Assembly: GCF_029318635.1 (NCBI RefSeq)
Contig: NZ_CP119676.1
Location: 62,001 to 126,000, forward strand
Length of the DNA stretch: 64,000 nucleotides
From: Varunaivibrio sulfuroxidans
Lineage (GTDB): Bacteria > Pseudomonadota > Alphaproteobacteria > Rhodospirillales > Magnetovibrionaceae
Reading direction: 5' to 3'
Shown here: positions 18,846 through 27,886 of the stretch, piece after piece
How the letters are laid out: every line of letters begins with the position of its first letter
Position numbering within the stretch: position 1 is the first letter of the stretch
Program-made: the position numbers and the translations under genes
The notes under the pieces: model-generated
The model's input: only the letters and a program-made list of their open reading frames with translations
What the model was told of the DNA's origin: nothing
Databases searched by the model: none

Positions 18846-19211
18846 ATGGCTCAAGAATATATTTTTCATATTTGCCGACGGGATGAGTGGACGCAGGCGA
18901 GAGCGCAAGGCGTTTATGGTGGGTCCAGTCAGGATCGCGAGGATGGCTTCATTCATTTTTCGACGGCGTCCCAGGTCCAACAAAGCGCCGCCAAGCATCG
19001 GGCGGGACAAAGGGGACTTGTCCTCTTGACGGTGGACCCGGGCGCTTTGGGGGATGCCTTGCGCTGGGAGCTTTCCAGGGATAACCGTTTGTTCCCCCAC
19101 TTATACGGTGCGTTAGCGCCGTCGGCGGTGATGCGCACCGATGATCTTCCCCTGGATGAAAACAGCGGACAGCATGTCTTTCCGACAAGCTTTTCGGCGC
19201 CGCACGTGTAA
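18846..19211 (+). CDS. DUF952 family protein
   Basis: A 121-residue soluble protein of the DUF952 family, whose function is not established. Family hallmarks are the N-terminal YIFHICRRDEW, the GVYGGSSQDREDGFIHFSTASQV stretch with the conserved DGFIHFS core, and the C-terminal FPHLYGAL segment. It lies 17 bases before pyrD in the same direction and is probably co-transcribed with it. This pairing with pyrD recurs in alphaproteobacteria as far as I recall, but it does not establish a role in pyrimidine synthesis. Confidence 0.88.
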   Translation: MAQEYIFHICRRDEWTQARAQGVYGGSSQDREDGFIHFSTASQVQQSAAKHRAGQRGLVLLTVDPGALGDALRWELSRDNRLFPHLYGALAPSAVMRTDDLPLDENSGQHVFPTSFSAPHV

Positions 19212-19228
19212 GGGGGAAGACCGCCACC

Positions 19229-20296
19229 ATGGATTTTTATAAACTCGTGTGGCCCTTGATTCGCCCGATGGATCCCGAACGCGCGCACGCCTTGGCGTTG
19301 CGCGCACTGGAAACGGGGATGATCGGAGGTCCCGCGCCCTATGTGGATGAGATCTTGCATCAACGGCTTTGGGGCATGGACTTTCCCAATCCCATTGGTC
19401 TCGCCGCCGGGTTCGATAAGAACGCCAAGGTTTATCGGGAAATGCTGAAACTGGGTTTTGGCTTTGTCGAGGTCGGCTCGGTCACGCCGCTGGCCCAGTC
19501 GGGCAATCCGAGACCGCGTCTGTTCCGCCTGGAAAGCGACCGCGCGGTGATCAACCGGATGGGGTTTAACAATGAAGGCATGGAGGCCGTCGCCGCGCGC
19601 CTCGAAGGACGCACGCGCGCCCGAGACGGTGGGGGTATCGTCGGCGTCAACTTGGGTAAAAATAAAAGCACGGTCAACGCGCTTAATGATTACGTGCTAG
19701 GGACGCGTCGCTTCACGCCCCTGGCCGATTATCTGGTGGTTAACGTTTCCTCGCCCAATACGCCGGGCCTGCGCGCCCTGCAGGGGCGCGGCGAATTGCT
19801 GCGCCTGCTTGGCGCGGTGATGGAAAACCGCGCCGAGGTCGGCGGCGACGCCCCGCCGCCCCTGTTGTTGAAAATCGCCCCCGATCTGACCGACGAGGAC
19901 AAGGCCGACATCGCCGCCGTCGCCCTGGAAACCGGGATCGACGGCCTGATCGTCTCCAACACCACGATTTGCCGACCATCCAGCCTGACCGACCCGCAGA
20001 AACGCGAAACCGGGGGTCTTTCCGGGCGGCCTTTGTTTGCGGAATCGACCCGCGTTCTGGGTGAAATGTACCGTCTGACCGACGGCAAACTGCCGTTGAT
20101 CGGTGTCGGTGGGGTCGAGGACGGGGGTGGGGCCTACGCCAAGATCCGCGCCGGTGCGTCGTTGGTCCAGCTCTATAGCGCGATGGTTTACGAAGGCCCG
20201 TTGCTGGCGAATAAGCTCAACCGCAACCTCGCCGCCTGCTTGCGCCGCGACGGTTTTGAGAGCATCCAAGCCGCCATCGGAGCGGATCATCGCTAA
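19229..20296 (+). CDS. pyrD: Dihydroorotate dehydrogenase (quinone), class 2
   Basis: FMN enzyme at the inner membrane that oxidises dihydroorotate to orotate with quinone as acceptor, the fourth step of pyrimidine synthesis. The 355-residue length and the N-terminal amphipathic extension (YKLVWPLIRPMDPERAHALA) identify class 2. Motifs include PIGLAAGFDKNAKV, GFVEVGSVTP, NRMGFNNEG, VNVSSPNTPGLRALQ with the catalytic serine, SNTTICRP, and GVGGVEDGGGAY. ATG 19229 has GGGGGAAG upstream. Probably one operon with DUF952. Confidence 0.97.
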   Translation: MDFYKLVWPLIRPMDPERAHALALRALETGMIGGPAPYVDEILHQRLWGMDFPNPIGLAAGFDKNAKVYREMLKLGFGFVEVGSVTPLAQSGNPRPRLFRLESDRAVINRMGFNNEGMEAVAARLEGRTRARDGGGIVGVNLGKNKSTVNALNDYVLGTRRFTPLADYLVVNVSSPNTPGLRALQGRGELLRLLGAVMENRAEVGGDAPPPLLLKIAPDLTDEDKADIAAVALETGIDGLIVSNTTICRPSSLTDPQKRETGGLSGRPLFAESTRVLGEMYRLTDGKLPLIGVGGVEDGGGAYAKIRAGASLVQLYSAMVYEGPLLANKLNRNLAACLRRDGFESIQAAIGADHR

Positions 20297-20303
20297 GGAG
20301 ACC

Positions 20304-20329
20304 TCGCGGAAAGACGTCGCGGAAAGACG
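20304..20329 (+). repeat. 13 bp perfect tandem duplication after pyrD
   Basis: TCGCGGAAAGACG occurs twice without interruption (20304-20316, 20317-20329), starting eight bases after the pyrD stop. No clear function. The remaining spacer up to 20543 holds no gene I can support. Confidence 0.95.
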
Positions 20330-20543
20330 TTAGGGCCGCTTTTTCTTGTGTTCCATGCCGGGCTGATTTTTCCGTCCATATAGCTTTGCATGTGGATCGG
20401 CCCCACCGACGAGTGACACACCGCCGGAAGGAATATACCGCCTGCGCCTGCGCGCATGCGCCCCGGCGCGGATTGCGCCGCCTTGGAGCGGTGAAATTGT
20501 TTCCCCCTGGGCGGGGAGGTGGCAAAAATTCACCTCGTGCGCG

Positions 20544-21110
20544 TCAGGCGCAAAGTTTCTCCAACGTCCTCACGGCATTGTCGAGTTCACGGGCGAGCGG
20601 GTCGTCGCCCCGCGCCATGAAGGCCTTGGCGAGGCCGCGATAGTACCAAAGTTGCTCTTCTTTTCCGGCGTTAAAGCGTTTCCACAGGGCCTCGCCATGC
20701 CGGCGGTAATCTCTGTCGATGGTGTGGATATTGTGCAGTTTGTCGGCCAGAGATACCAGGCGCGCCGAGGGTGATTTGCGCGCGATGGTGTCGATGTAGG
20801 CCTGTTTGCGCTCCCGCCATGGCGGTTTGGGGGTCACATCGGTATCCGAACAGGACGCCACGATGTCGGCGACGTCGTCGCCGAAACGTTCGCGTATCCG
20901 CACGAGGACGGGCGCGCCGCCCTGATCCTCCACGGCATCGTGGAGGAGGGCGGCGATGGCCTCGTTTTCGTCACCGCCATTTTCCAGGACAATCGCGGCG
21001 ACGGCCATCAGGTGAGACAGATAGGGAATGTCGGTGCCCTTGCGTTTCTGATCGCCATGAAGTCGCGCGGCCATGGATAGGGCATCTTCGAATTTTTCAG
21101 TGAGTTCCAT
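20544..21110 (-). CDS. HD-domain phosphohydrolase (RelA/SpoT hydrolase-like)
   Basis: A 188-residue single-domain HD protein. The metal-binding histidines and aspartates are seen in AARLHGDQKRKGTDIPYLSHLM, AIAALLHDAVEDQGG and LVSLADKLHNIHTI. This is the SpoT-like arrangement H...HD...D without a synthetase domain. Such small proteins may hydrolyse (p)ppGpp or another nucleotide; the substrate cannot be decided. ATG 21110 is preferred because MELTEKFEDALSMAARLH is the family start and GGAG lies upstream; the open frame continues to 21215. Confidence 0.85.
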   Translation of the reverse strand: MELTEKFEDALSMAARLHGDQKRKGTDIPYLSHLMAVAAIVLENGGDENEAIAALLHDAVEDQGGAPVLVRIRERFGDDVADIVASCSDTDVTPKPPWRERKQAYIDTIARKSPSARLVSLADKLHNIHTIDRDYRRHGEALWKRFNAGKEEQLWYYRGLAKAFMARGDDPLARELDNAVRTLEKLCA

Positions 21111-21220
21111 TATTTTCTGCACTCCCTTCATATTCGGTTGCAACGACTTCGGGGTGGGCGGTGGCCACGCAAGCCGCCGACAGGGCGGGGCGGGGCTATG
21201 GATAGGGACCGTCATCTTTT

Positions 21221-21240
21221 AATAGGTTCCGACCCCAAAG
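21221..21240 (+). repeat. Dispersed short repeat, diverged copy (copy 3)
   Basis: AATAGGTTCCGACCCCAAAG, preceded by ATCTTTT, aligns with the consensus ATCAGATTAATAGG then TCCTGACCCTAG. It lies in the spacer between the HD gene and the universal stress gene. Confidence 0.55.
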
Positions 21241-21342
21241 GCCATCGCCAACGACAGTACCAAGAATGCCGTCACGAACACACCAATAAGAGCGAGGAGG
21301 TCAAGGAGCGCTCTGGCTATTTTGAGGCTATTTTGACGCCCC

Positions 21343-22188
21343 TCAGCGCAGCAGCAGCACGGGGACCTGGGCGTCGCGAATGACGGCGGTGGTGGTGCTG
21401 CCGACGAAAAAGCGGCGCACAACGGAATGGCCGTAAGCGCCCATGATCAGCATGTCGATGTCGTGCCGGGCGCGATAATCGCACAGCGTCTGTTCGACCT
21501 CGCCGGGGATCAGGGCGGTGGGCGTGTCGAAGCCCGCCGCTTGCAATGTCGCTCGCGCCCAATCCAGGTGTTCGCGGTTGGCCGCGTTATCGTCGCCGAC
21601 CATGACCACGTGGCAAGGCAGGCCGCGCAGCAGGGGGCTGGCGGCGACGGTTTCGATCCCCTTGCGGGTGGCGGAACTGCGGTCGAAGGCCAACATCACC
21701 CGGCGCGGCGTCTTGAACACGGCGGGAGTAATCAGCGTCGGGCGATGCTGGGTGCGCACCACGTTCTCCAGGCGGCTGCCGATGTGATCGCCCAGGTGTT
21801 CGTCATGCTTGCCCAGCACCAAAAGGCGAATGTCGTCGGCGATATCGGCCAGGGTCTCCAGTAGACTGCCATGGCGCTGCCGACTGGTGGGGGCGGGGAC
21901 GCCGTCGGCGATCGCGCGTTCGCGGGCCGCTTTCAGCATGTTTTTGCCTTGCTCCAGGGCGATCTTGCCGCGTTTTTCGTCCAGGGCGGCCAGTTCGTGC
22001 AAAAGGGTCTCGCGGCTGCCCAGGCCGATGTTGCCGCTCAGGTCGCTGGCGGCGGGGTACAGGGCTTTTTCCAACACGTGCAAAAATTGCAACGGCGCGT
22101 CCAGACGCAGGCTGGCCCAGGCGGCGTAATCGCACACGGCGGTCGATACGTTGGTGCCGTCGATACAGGCGATGACTTGGCTCATCAT
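21343..22188 (-). CDS. Tandem-domain universal stress protein
   Basis: A 281-residue cytoplasmic protein with two UspA domains in tandem. The first domain begins QVIACIDGTNVSTAVCDYAAWA and the second begins RRVMLAFDRSSATRKGIETVA. The second domain ends with the ATP-binding-type loop MGAYGHSVVRRFFVGSTTT (G-2x-G-9x-G-S/T). The first domain has a weaker version of that loop. AGGAACATA precedes ATG 22188; the second ATG (22185) is equally possible. It lies 27 bases after the SulP transporter gene and is probably in its operon, suggesting a regulatory link with the transporter. Confidence 0.92.
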   Translation of the reverse strand: MMSQVIACIDGTNVSTAVCDYAAWASLRLDAPLQFLHVLEKALYPAASDLSGNIGLGSRETLLHELAALDEKRGKIALEQGKNMLKAARERAIADGVPAPTSRQRHGSLLETLADIADDIRLLVLGKHDEHLGDHIGSRLENVVRTQHRPTLITPAVFKTPRRVMLAFDRSSATRKGIETVAASPLLRGLPCHVVMVGDDNAANREHLDWARATLQAAGFDTPTALIPGEVEQTLCDYRARHDIDMLIMGAYGHSVVRRFFVGSTTTAVIRDAQVPVLLLR

Positions 22189-22215
22189 TATGTTCCTTAA
22201 CGTCGGATCGAAGTT

Positions 22216-23694
22216 TTAGTGCCCCATCAATTTATCTATGGCGTCGGGCTTGTCGTGAACGGCGAAGCGATCGACGATGGTGGCGCTCGCCGCGTTCATG
22301 CCCAGAAGTTCGACCACGGTCCCCTCGCGGCGAAACTTCAAGACCACCTTGTCCAGCGCCGAGACGGCGGTGATGTCCCAAAAATGCGCGTTGCACAGGT
22401 CGATGACAACCTTGTCCAGCGCCTCCTTGAAATCGAAAAACTCGATGAACTTGTCGGCCGAGGCGAAAAATACCTGGCCGACCACGCGATAGGTGCGCAC
22501 CGCGCCGTCGTCGCTTAGTTCCGAGGAAACGTACTTAAACCGGGCGACCTTGTTGGCGAAGAACAGCGCCGCCAGCAGCACGCCGACGAAAACGCCGTAC
22601 GCCAGATTGTGCGTGGCGACGACGACGACGACCGTGGCGATCATCACGATGTTGGTGCCCAGGGGGTGTTTCTTTAGATTGCGCAGGGACTCCCAACTGA
22701 ACGTGCCGATCGACACCATGATCATCACGGCGACCAGCGCCGCCATCGGAATGCGCGCCACCCAACGGTCCAAAAAGACCACCATGATCAACAGGAATAT
22801 CCCCGCCGCCAGGGTGGAAAGGCGCGCCCGCCCGCCCGATTTGACGTTGATCACCGACTGGCCGATCATCGCGCACCCGGCCATGCCGCCCAGAAATCCA
22901 GTGGCGATGTTGGCCGCGCCCTGGCCCTTGCACTCGCGGTTTTTATCGCTTGGGGTGTCGGTCAGGTCGTCGACGATGGTCGCCGTCATCAAGGATTCCA
23001 AAAGACCCACCGCCGCCAGCGATATGGCGTAAGGGAAGATGATCGTCAGGGTCTCGAAATTCAGCGGCACCGCGGGCCATAGGAAGAACGGCAGGGTGTC
23101 GGGCAGCTTGCCCATGTCCCCCACGGTAGGAATGTGCAGACCCAGTCCTAAGGAAATCGCGGTGAGGGCGATAATCGTCACCAGCGGCGAGGGGATCGCC
23201 CGGGTAATGTAGGGAAACAGGTAAATGATCCCAAGCCCGCCCGCGGTCATGGCGTAAACGTGCCAAGTCACGCCGGTCAATTGCGGCAATTGGGCCATGA
23301 AAATCAAGATCGCCAGGGCGTTGACGAAGCCGGTGACCACCGACCGCGAGACGAAACGCATCAACGATCCCAGCCTCAAATACCCGGCGCCGATCTGCAA
23401 CACGCCGGTCAGCACGGTGGCCGCCAGAAGATATTGCAGGCCGTGGTCGCGCACCAGGGTCACCATCAACAGCGCCATCGACCCGGTGGCGGCGGAAATC
23501 ATCCCTGGCCGTCCCCCTAAAAAAGCCGTGACCACGGCGATGCAAAACGATGCGTATAGTCCGATTTTGGGATCGACCCCGGCGATGATGGAAAACGCGA
23601 TCGCCTCGGGGATCAGCGCCAGCGCGACAACGATCCCGGCCAAAAGATCGCCGCGAATGTTGCCGAACCAGTCGCGCTTTAAAGAAGAGAGCAT
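22216..23694 (-). CDS. SulP family anion transporter with STAS domain
   Basis: Inner-membrane transporter of 492 residues in the SulP/SLC26 family (sulfate, bicarbonate or related anions). It has about 10-14 hydrophobic segments, the N-terminal [25 protein letters not shown] signature (here [20 protein letters not shown]), and a C-terminal STAS domain (about residues 385-485, [22 protein letters not shown]). The length and motifs are closest in style to BicA-type bicarbonate transporters, but the substrate is not shown by sequence alone. ATG 23694 follows GGAAAA; the open frame to 23721 adds nine residues. The downstream stress protein gene is likely co-transcribed. Confidence 0.92.
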   Translation of the reverse strand: MLSSLKRDWFGNIRGDLLAGIVVALALIPEAIAFSIIAGVDPKIGLYASFCIAVVTAFLGGRPGMISAATGSMALLMVTLVRDHGLQYLLAATVLTGVLQIGAGYLRLGSLMRFVSRSVVTGFVNALAILIFMAQLPQLTGVTWHVYAMTAGGLGIIYLFPYITRAIPSPLVTIIALTAISLGLGLHIPTVGDMGKLPDTLPFFLWPAVPLNFETLTIIFPYAISLAAVGLLESLMTATIVDDLTDTPSDKNRECKGQGAANIATGFLGGMAGCAMIGQSVINVKSGGRARLSTLAAGIFLLIMVVFLDRWVARIPMAALVAVMIMVSIGTFSWESLRNLKKHPLGTNIVMIATVVVVVATHNLAYGVFVGVLLAALFFANKVARFKYVSSELSDDGAVRTYRVVGQVFFASADKFIEFFDFKEALDKVVIDLCNAHFWDITAVSALDKVVLKFRREGTVVELLGMNAASATIVDRFAVHDKPDAIDKLMGH

Positions 23695-23821
23695 GCATTT
23701 TCCAGAACGAGGGCGCGCCAAAACGCCGCGCGAAACGAGGCGACGGCGAACAAAGGCGCAGATGTAGCCGATATCGCGCCCGAGGTCACCCTATTCCTTG
23801 GAACGAACACCAAAACGACGC

Positions 23822-23854
23822 CTTCAGTTTCAGATGAATAGGTCCTGACCCTAG
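23822..23854 (+). repeat. Dispersed short repeat overlapping a stop codon (copy 4)
   Basis: CTTCAGTTTCAGATGAATA followed by GGTCCTGACCCTAG closely matches the copies at 35542 and 52891. The TAG stop of the minus-strand cysteine-cluster gene (complement 23851-23853) is formed by the last CTAG of this copy. Confidence 0.85.
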
Positions 23855-24615
23855 GGCGCGCCATCTAAGATGCGCCGCCATTCTCCCGCGCTCGCGGTGT
23901 AACGCCGATGCTCGTCTGCGTGCTTTGGGGTTTCGGAGGTTAATTTGGCGAAAGACGCCATTACCGGAAGTTGTTTGGCGGCCAGCGCATAAATATCGAC
24001 GTAGGCTAGGCGCGGAACCAAGGTCGAGAAGCTCAGGATCATGCATCCCCCGTGGGGACGTTGCGCGAGCTTTGTCAAATCCAAACGTAAGCTGGGAATG
24101 CTGTCGAGCATCAATTCGGCAAACGGCTTGAGTACATCCGCATCGGCCATGAGTTGCTTGCGTTCAAGCTCGAACGCTTCGCGCGTTACGATTTTTTTGT
24201 CGCGATAAACCACGGGAGCGGTGCTTGTGGTGTTACAAGCCCAGTCGGCCTTGGGGATGAGTAGATCGTCCTGGTCGTTCTCCGCGCGGCCGCCCGAAAG
24301 CGGCATGGCGCGACATCGCCGAGGTTTGGCGTCATGAACGGCGCACAGGCCATCCTTGCGCAACGCGGGGCACGGCATGTCCGGGGGCACATAGGATATC
24401 GGCTCGATCCGGACGGCGGCGCGTTTGCGGTTCTTGAGCTTGATGGTTAGGCCCAATTCGACCGCTAGGTCATAGGATTTTCCACCTTGACGCACGGGAG
24501 TCCACTGTAAAAACAAAGGAAAGCGGTCGGCGTGGCCCAGCGCGTCATCGATCGATAAGGGAAGCCATCCATAACAACACTTTCCGCAAGCCGTGCATTC
24601 GAAACGGCGCTCCAT
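23851..24615 (-). CDS. YkgJ-family cysteine cluster protein
   Basis: A 254-residue protein with the N-terminal CTACGKCCYGWLP motif and further cysteines in CPALRKDGLCAVHDAKPRRC. This is the CxxCxxCC...C...C pattern of the YkgJ family, thought to bind zinc or an iron-sulfur cluster; the function is unknown. ATG 24615 is preferred to the TTG two codons upstream because MERRFECTACGKCC is the family start. The C-terminal half has no recognisable domain. The stop codon is supplied by a copy of the dispersed repeat. Confidence 0.85.
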   Translation of the reverse strand: MERRFECTACGKCCYGWLPLSIDDALGHADRFPLFLQWTPVRQGGKSYDLAVELGLTIKLKNRKRAAVRIEPISYVPPDMPCPALRKDGLCAVHDAKPRRCRAMPLSGGRAENDQDDLLIPKADWACNTTSTAPVVYRDKKIVTREAFELERKQLMADADVLKPFAELMLDSIPSLRLDLTKLAQRPHGGCMILSFSTLVPRLAYVDIYALAAKQLPVMASFAKLTSETPKHADEHRRYTASAGEWRRILDGAP

Positions 24616-24637
24616 GATCAACCTTTACCTTTGCGTA

Positions 24638-25129
24638 TTATGCGCCACAGCACTTCTTGTATTTTTTCCCCGAGCCGCAGGGGCAGGGGGCGTTACGCCC
24701 GACTTTTTCGATCCTTCGCGGTTCGATTTGAGGGTTGATCTTGCCATCGACGTAAACCCACACACCATTTTCGCGGCGGAAGTTGGAGCGTTCGCGGTGC
24801 ATGTTCAAAACGCCGTCCTGCATGAACCGCGCCCCGAATGTGACAACGCCCTCATCGTCGCCGGCGCCTCCTTCCACCGTTTCCATGATTTCCAGCCCGA
24901 CCCATTGCATCGTTTCGGCCTGCGCCTGCGCGGCCGATTTGTTGTAGGTCTTTTTAACTTCGGCGGCGTGGGTGTTGGCGACGAAATCGAAATCGCCCAC
25001 GACGTGCGCGGTGTACCGGGCGCGCATCATCGCTTCGGCCGTTTCGGCCTTTGTGCGCCCGTCCAGGATTGCGCCGCAACAGTCCCTCATGAGGATCCCG
25101 GAGCCGCAAGGGCATTTTGTCGTGGTCAT
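24638..25129 (-). CDS. YchJ-family protein with two SEC-C zinc motifs
   Basis: A 163-residue soluble protein. An SEC-C motif stands at each end: [14 protein letters not shown] at residues about 6-19 and [14 protein letters not shown] at 148-161. These motifs bind zinc. The middle domain ([31 protein letters not shown]) is the NTF2-like YchJ domain. The molecular role is unknown. It is 22 bases upstream of the YkgJ-like gene in the same direction, so the two cysteine-motif proteins are probably co-expressed. Confidence 0.93.
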   Translation of the reverse strand: MTTTKCPCGSGILMRDCCGAILDGRTKAETAEAMMRARYTAHVVGDFDFVANTHAAEVKKTYNKSAAQAQAETMQWVGLEIMETVEGGAGDDEGVVTFGARFMQDGVLNMHRERSNFRRENGVWVYVDGKINPQIEPRRIEKVGRNAPCPCGSGKKYKKCCGA

Positions 25130-25192
25130 CGCAACAGTCTCTTTCGGTTATGGGCGAACGGGTCGCGCCCCAATTTAGCCTCTCACGTGATA

Positions 25193-25287
25193 TCAAACCA
25201 GTCGCTTTAGCGCTTGGGTGCAGAGAAGAGGGGCGTTGAGCGAGGTCGCGCCCCCATCGGGCGCAAAAGCTTCGAGCACCCGGTTAC
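25193..25287 (-). pseudogene. Possible 3' remnant of a gene interrupted by the IS30 element
   Basis: Read on the minus strand from the edge of the insertion element, an open frame gives NRVLEAFAPDGGATSLNAP then LLCTQALKRLV and stops at TGA (complement 25193-25195). It has GC-rich third positions like a native gene, and no start codon of its own. The 5' part would have to lie beyond the right end of the element (from 26556 upward), where the sequence is AT-rich and I cannot find a convincing continuation. I do not recognise the product. Confidence 0.3.
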
Positions 25288-26555
25288 GGTAATACTCCCC
25301 GAAATTAGATGTGATGGATTCAATTGGTCGATGCAACATACTCTGAACGCCTTATAGATAATGAGGATTACGGTATATGCAAAAGCCACCCCCTATGAAC
25401 GATCAAAAGAAGGCGGTTATTTGGGATGAATGGGAAAATGGGATTCCCATGATTCAGATTGCCCGAGCCATTGAAAAACCTCCAGCAACGGTATTCTCAT
25501 ATTTACGCTACCACGGCGGGATCCAGCTTCGTCATCGAATACGATCCACGAGGTCTTTATCTTTGGGCGAGCGCGAAGAAATATCGAGAGGCGTGGTGAC
25601 GGGTCAAAGTATTCGATCGATTGCCAGCTTTCTGGGTCGAAGTGCCTCTACTGTCTGCCGGGAGATCAAGAAGAATGGAGGACGCCTTCGATATAGAGCC
25701 GCAGATGCCGATAAGGCCGCTTGGCAACGATCTAAACGGCCAAAGCCATGCCTTCTTGCTAAAAACATCCTCTTAAAAGGACTGGTTACGCGTAAAGTGT
25801 CTGAAAATTGGTCACCTGAACAAATATCGGGTTGGCTAAAACTGACATATCCAGACGATGAAAGTTTACGCGTGTCCCCCGAAACAATTTACAAAAGTTT
25901 GTTTATACAAACGCGTGGTTTATTTCGAAAGGAAATGCGAAACCACCTGAGAACCAAACGCAAGTTCAGGCATTCTAAAAACCATAAAGTGGCCTCCAGG
26001 GGAGCGATTGTTGGCGGTGTTTCGATCAGTGAACGACCGGCCTTAATCGAAGATCGGGCCGTTCCTGGGCATTGGGAAGGCGATCTCATCTGCGGTTCAA
26101 AGAACAGTTACATTGCGACGGTTGTGGAACGCCAATCGAGGTTTACAGTCTTGGTGAAAGTCGATGGAAAAGACACGGAGACCGTTGTGACCGCGTTATC
26201 GAAGCAAATGAAAAAACTACCGAACCTTTTGAGGCAAAGTCTAACTTGGGATCGGGGCACAGAATTAGCCGCACACCGAAAGTTCTCAATGGCAACGAAC
26301 ATGGACGTATATTTTTGTGATCCAAGCAGCCCTTGGCAGCGAGGAACAAACGAGAATACGAATGGATTGCTGCGGCAATATTTTCCCAAGGGACATTGCT
26401 TGTCAGGATATTCACAGCGCGACCTCAATAGAGTTGCTGAAAAACTTAACAGTCGCCCAAGAAAAACATTGGACTTCGAAACGCCAGCTCATAGACTCGA
26501 CACGGTGTTGCTGTGACCAATTGAATCCATCGCCCCTAAAAAGGGGAGTATTACC
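25288..26555 (+). mobile_element. IS30-family insertion sequence, apparently complete
   Basis: A 1268 bp element bounded by terminal inverted repeats. The left end reads GGTAATACTCCCC at 25288, then a diverged stretch, then GATGGATTCAATTGGTC. The right end is the inverse of the same blocks, ending at 26555. It encodes one intact transposase. No target-site duplication is evident at the edges, which may mean rearrangement or sequence decay of one flank. Its AT content is higher than that of the surrounding chromosome, a sign of recent arrival. Confidence 0.88.
25377..26516 (+). CDS. IS30-family transposase
   Basis: DDE transposase of 379 residues that moves the surrounding element. The N-terminal half carries helix-turn-helix regions (SLGEREEISRGVVTGQSIRS, ASFLGRSASTVCREIKKNGG), the latter being the IS30-typical SxSTVxREIKRN-like motif. 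The catalytic acids are in GHWEGDLICG, SLTWDRGTELA and RGTNENTNGLLRQYFPKG. No frameshift or internal stop is present, so the enzyme is probably active. ATG 25377 follows GAGG; ATG 25395 is an alternative. Confidence 0.96.
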   Translation: MQKPPPMNDQKKAVIWDEWENGIPMIQIARAIEKPPATVFSYLRYHGGIQLRHRIRSTRSLSLGEREEISRGVVTGQSIRSIASFLGRSASTVCREIKKNGGRLRYRAADADKAAWQRSKRPKPCLLAKNILLKGLVTRKVSENWSPEQISGWLKLTYPDDESLRVSPETIYKSLFIQTRGLFRKEMRNHLRTKRKFRHSKNHKVASRGAIVGGVSISERPALIEDRAVPGHWEGDLICGSKNSYIATVVERQSRFTVLVKVDGKDTETVVTALSKQMKKLPNLLRQSLTWDRGTELAAHRKFSMATNMDVYFCDPSSPWQRGTNENTNGLLRQYFPKGHCLSGYSQRDLNRVAEKLNSRPRKTLDFETPAHRLDTVLL

Positions 26556-26637
26556 ATTTGGGCCCTGATGGGCTTGGAATCGAAATATATTTACCGGGTA
26601 TCCAAAATTAATGTGAGGTGTGTTTCGAGAGTGGGTA

Positions 26638-27510
26638 TTATCCCCACTCTGCCCACCCCAATTCACACAAAACAGTGCCAACACATTGCGTGGCAAACTC
26701 AGCATCCTGTTCGCGGACTACTCTTAAATCACGTTTCATCTTTTCTGAGGGTTTGGCGCGAGCATGGAGGCGCCGAACAATATCGGCTGAACTGATCGCA
26801 ATGACCTTCTCCGGGTATTTGTCTTTGAGGACCGTGATCATTTTTCCAAGATCCTGAGCTTTTTCCGGCGAAGTGTTGAAGAAAGCCAGCAGAATTTGAC
26901 TGATCGCATCCCTTGCTCGGTCGATCACGGATATCGGAGAGGATCTGTGTACTTCATCCACAAACCCTTCCAGAGATTCCAGAACCGCATTCCGGTGTGA
27001 ATCTGGGATTTTCTCTTTGTCGAGGTCTGGTAAGACACCCAGGCCCCGTCGTGCTTTCAAAGTGACCAGGTCTTCGCAGGTAGACGTGGCCTCGATATTG
27101 ATAATCGTCCAGATTGTGAAGCGATCTCCAAATCCCAGACAGACAATCGGTTGCTCGTCTTTTTCATGGAAGTATTTGTGGTAAATCGGGTTGCCTTCGT
27201 ATGTCAGCAGACTCTCTGGAAATGTTTTGAGTCCTGACCCAATCATATCAGTGACGTGCCACTCTCGGGGTTGAGGGCCTACGTTTTCATAGAACCTTCC
27301 GCGCCGGATGCCTGCCACGGGATCGAATGAGTCCTCCCGAAACATAAACTCACCAAATGTCGGCTCATAATCTGATGGGGCTTTGATTGGTCCTTCCGAC
27401 GGAAAGAGGATTTTCGCTGGCGTTAACACAGGCGCTGGCCATAAGGCACGCCCGTAATAACTTTCGCCCTCATAGACAGCATGATTGTTGCGGTCGATCC
27501 CAATTCTCAT
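26638..27510 (-). CDS. Unknown accessory protein next to tRNA-Thr
   Basis: A 290-residue soluble protein with no signal peptide or membrane helix. I do not recognise a characterised family. The N-terminal half is rich in aromatic and charged residues (RNNHAVYEGESYYGRALWP, ESLLTYEGNPIYHKYFHEKD). The middle has VIDRARDAISQILLAFFN, and the C-terminus ends VVREQDAEFATQCVGTVLCELGWAEWG, a block I associate with uncharacterised proteins of variable regions. Codon use is less GC-biased than in housekeeping neighbours. It lies alone between the IS30 element and the 3' end of tRNA-Thr, a usual integration site. A defence or other accessory role is conceivable but unsupported. Confidence 0.7.
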   Translation of the reverse strand: MRIGIDRNNHAVYEGESYYGRALWPAPVLTPAKILFPSEGPIKAPSDYEPTFGEFMFREDSFDPVAGIRRGRFYENVGPQPREWHVTDMIGSGLKTFPESLLTYEGNPIYHKYFHEKDEQPIVCLGFGDRFTIWTIINIEATSTCEDLVTLKARRGLGVLPDLDKEKIPDSHRNAVLESLEGFVDEVHRSSPISVIDRARDAISQILLAFFNTSPEKAQDLGKMITVLKDKYPEKVIAISSADIVRRLHARAKPSEKMKRDLRVVREQDAEFATQCVGTVLCELGWAEWG

Positions 27511-27681
27511 AATAAGAGTGCCTCCTTGACCGGATCATATACGGCTCAAGGGACATGTAAATTGGCCAGTGAGGAAGGCTCAGAAATTCTGGTACGAAAT
27601 ATGGTACGAAACTCGGCCTAAAACGCCGAAATGCACGCTCTGAGGCAAGCCGTAACGTCTTGATTTTTCAAGAAAGAGAAA

Positions 27682-27756
27682 TGGTGCCGCCGGTAAGAAT
27701 CGAACTTACGGCCTCACCCTTACCAAGGGTGCGCTCTACCCCTGAGCTACGGCGGC
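27682..27756 (-). tRNA. tRNA-Thr (anticodon GGT)
   Basis: A 75-nucleotide cloverleaf including an encoded CCA. The acceptor stem is GCCGCCG/CGGCGGC. The anticodon arm CACCC-TTGGTAA-GGGTG gives GGT. The T arm contains GTTCGATTC. Its 3' end faces the accessory patch (unknown gene and IS30), the side at which integrating elements normally insert. A direct repeat GGTACGAAAYWY (27591-27614) lies 68 bases beyond the 3' end. Confidence 0.97.
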
Positions 27757-27886
27757 AACGGGTATGTGAAAGCGGCGGCAACATGCCATACCGATTTGAA
27801 CTTGGCAAGCACCCTTGACGGGAAAAATTTGAATGTCCACCATGTACCCTTTATTCTGGCCCGCCGAGGGCGCTTTAAAGGATACG

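Noticed and set aside
20330..20533. Minus-strand open frame of 67 codons after pyrD
   Set aside because: Low-quality composition, no good ribosome binding site and no recognisable family.
21219..21345. Possible small membrane peptide (LLDLLALIGVFVTAFLVLSL) downstream of the universal stress gene
   Set aside because: The hydrophobic stretch is attractive, but no ATG, GTG or TTG with a ribosome binding site starts it at a suitable place.
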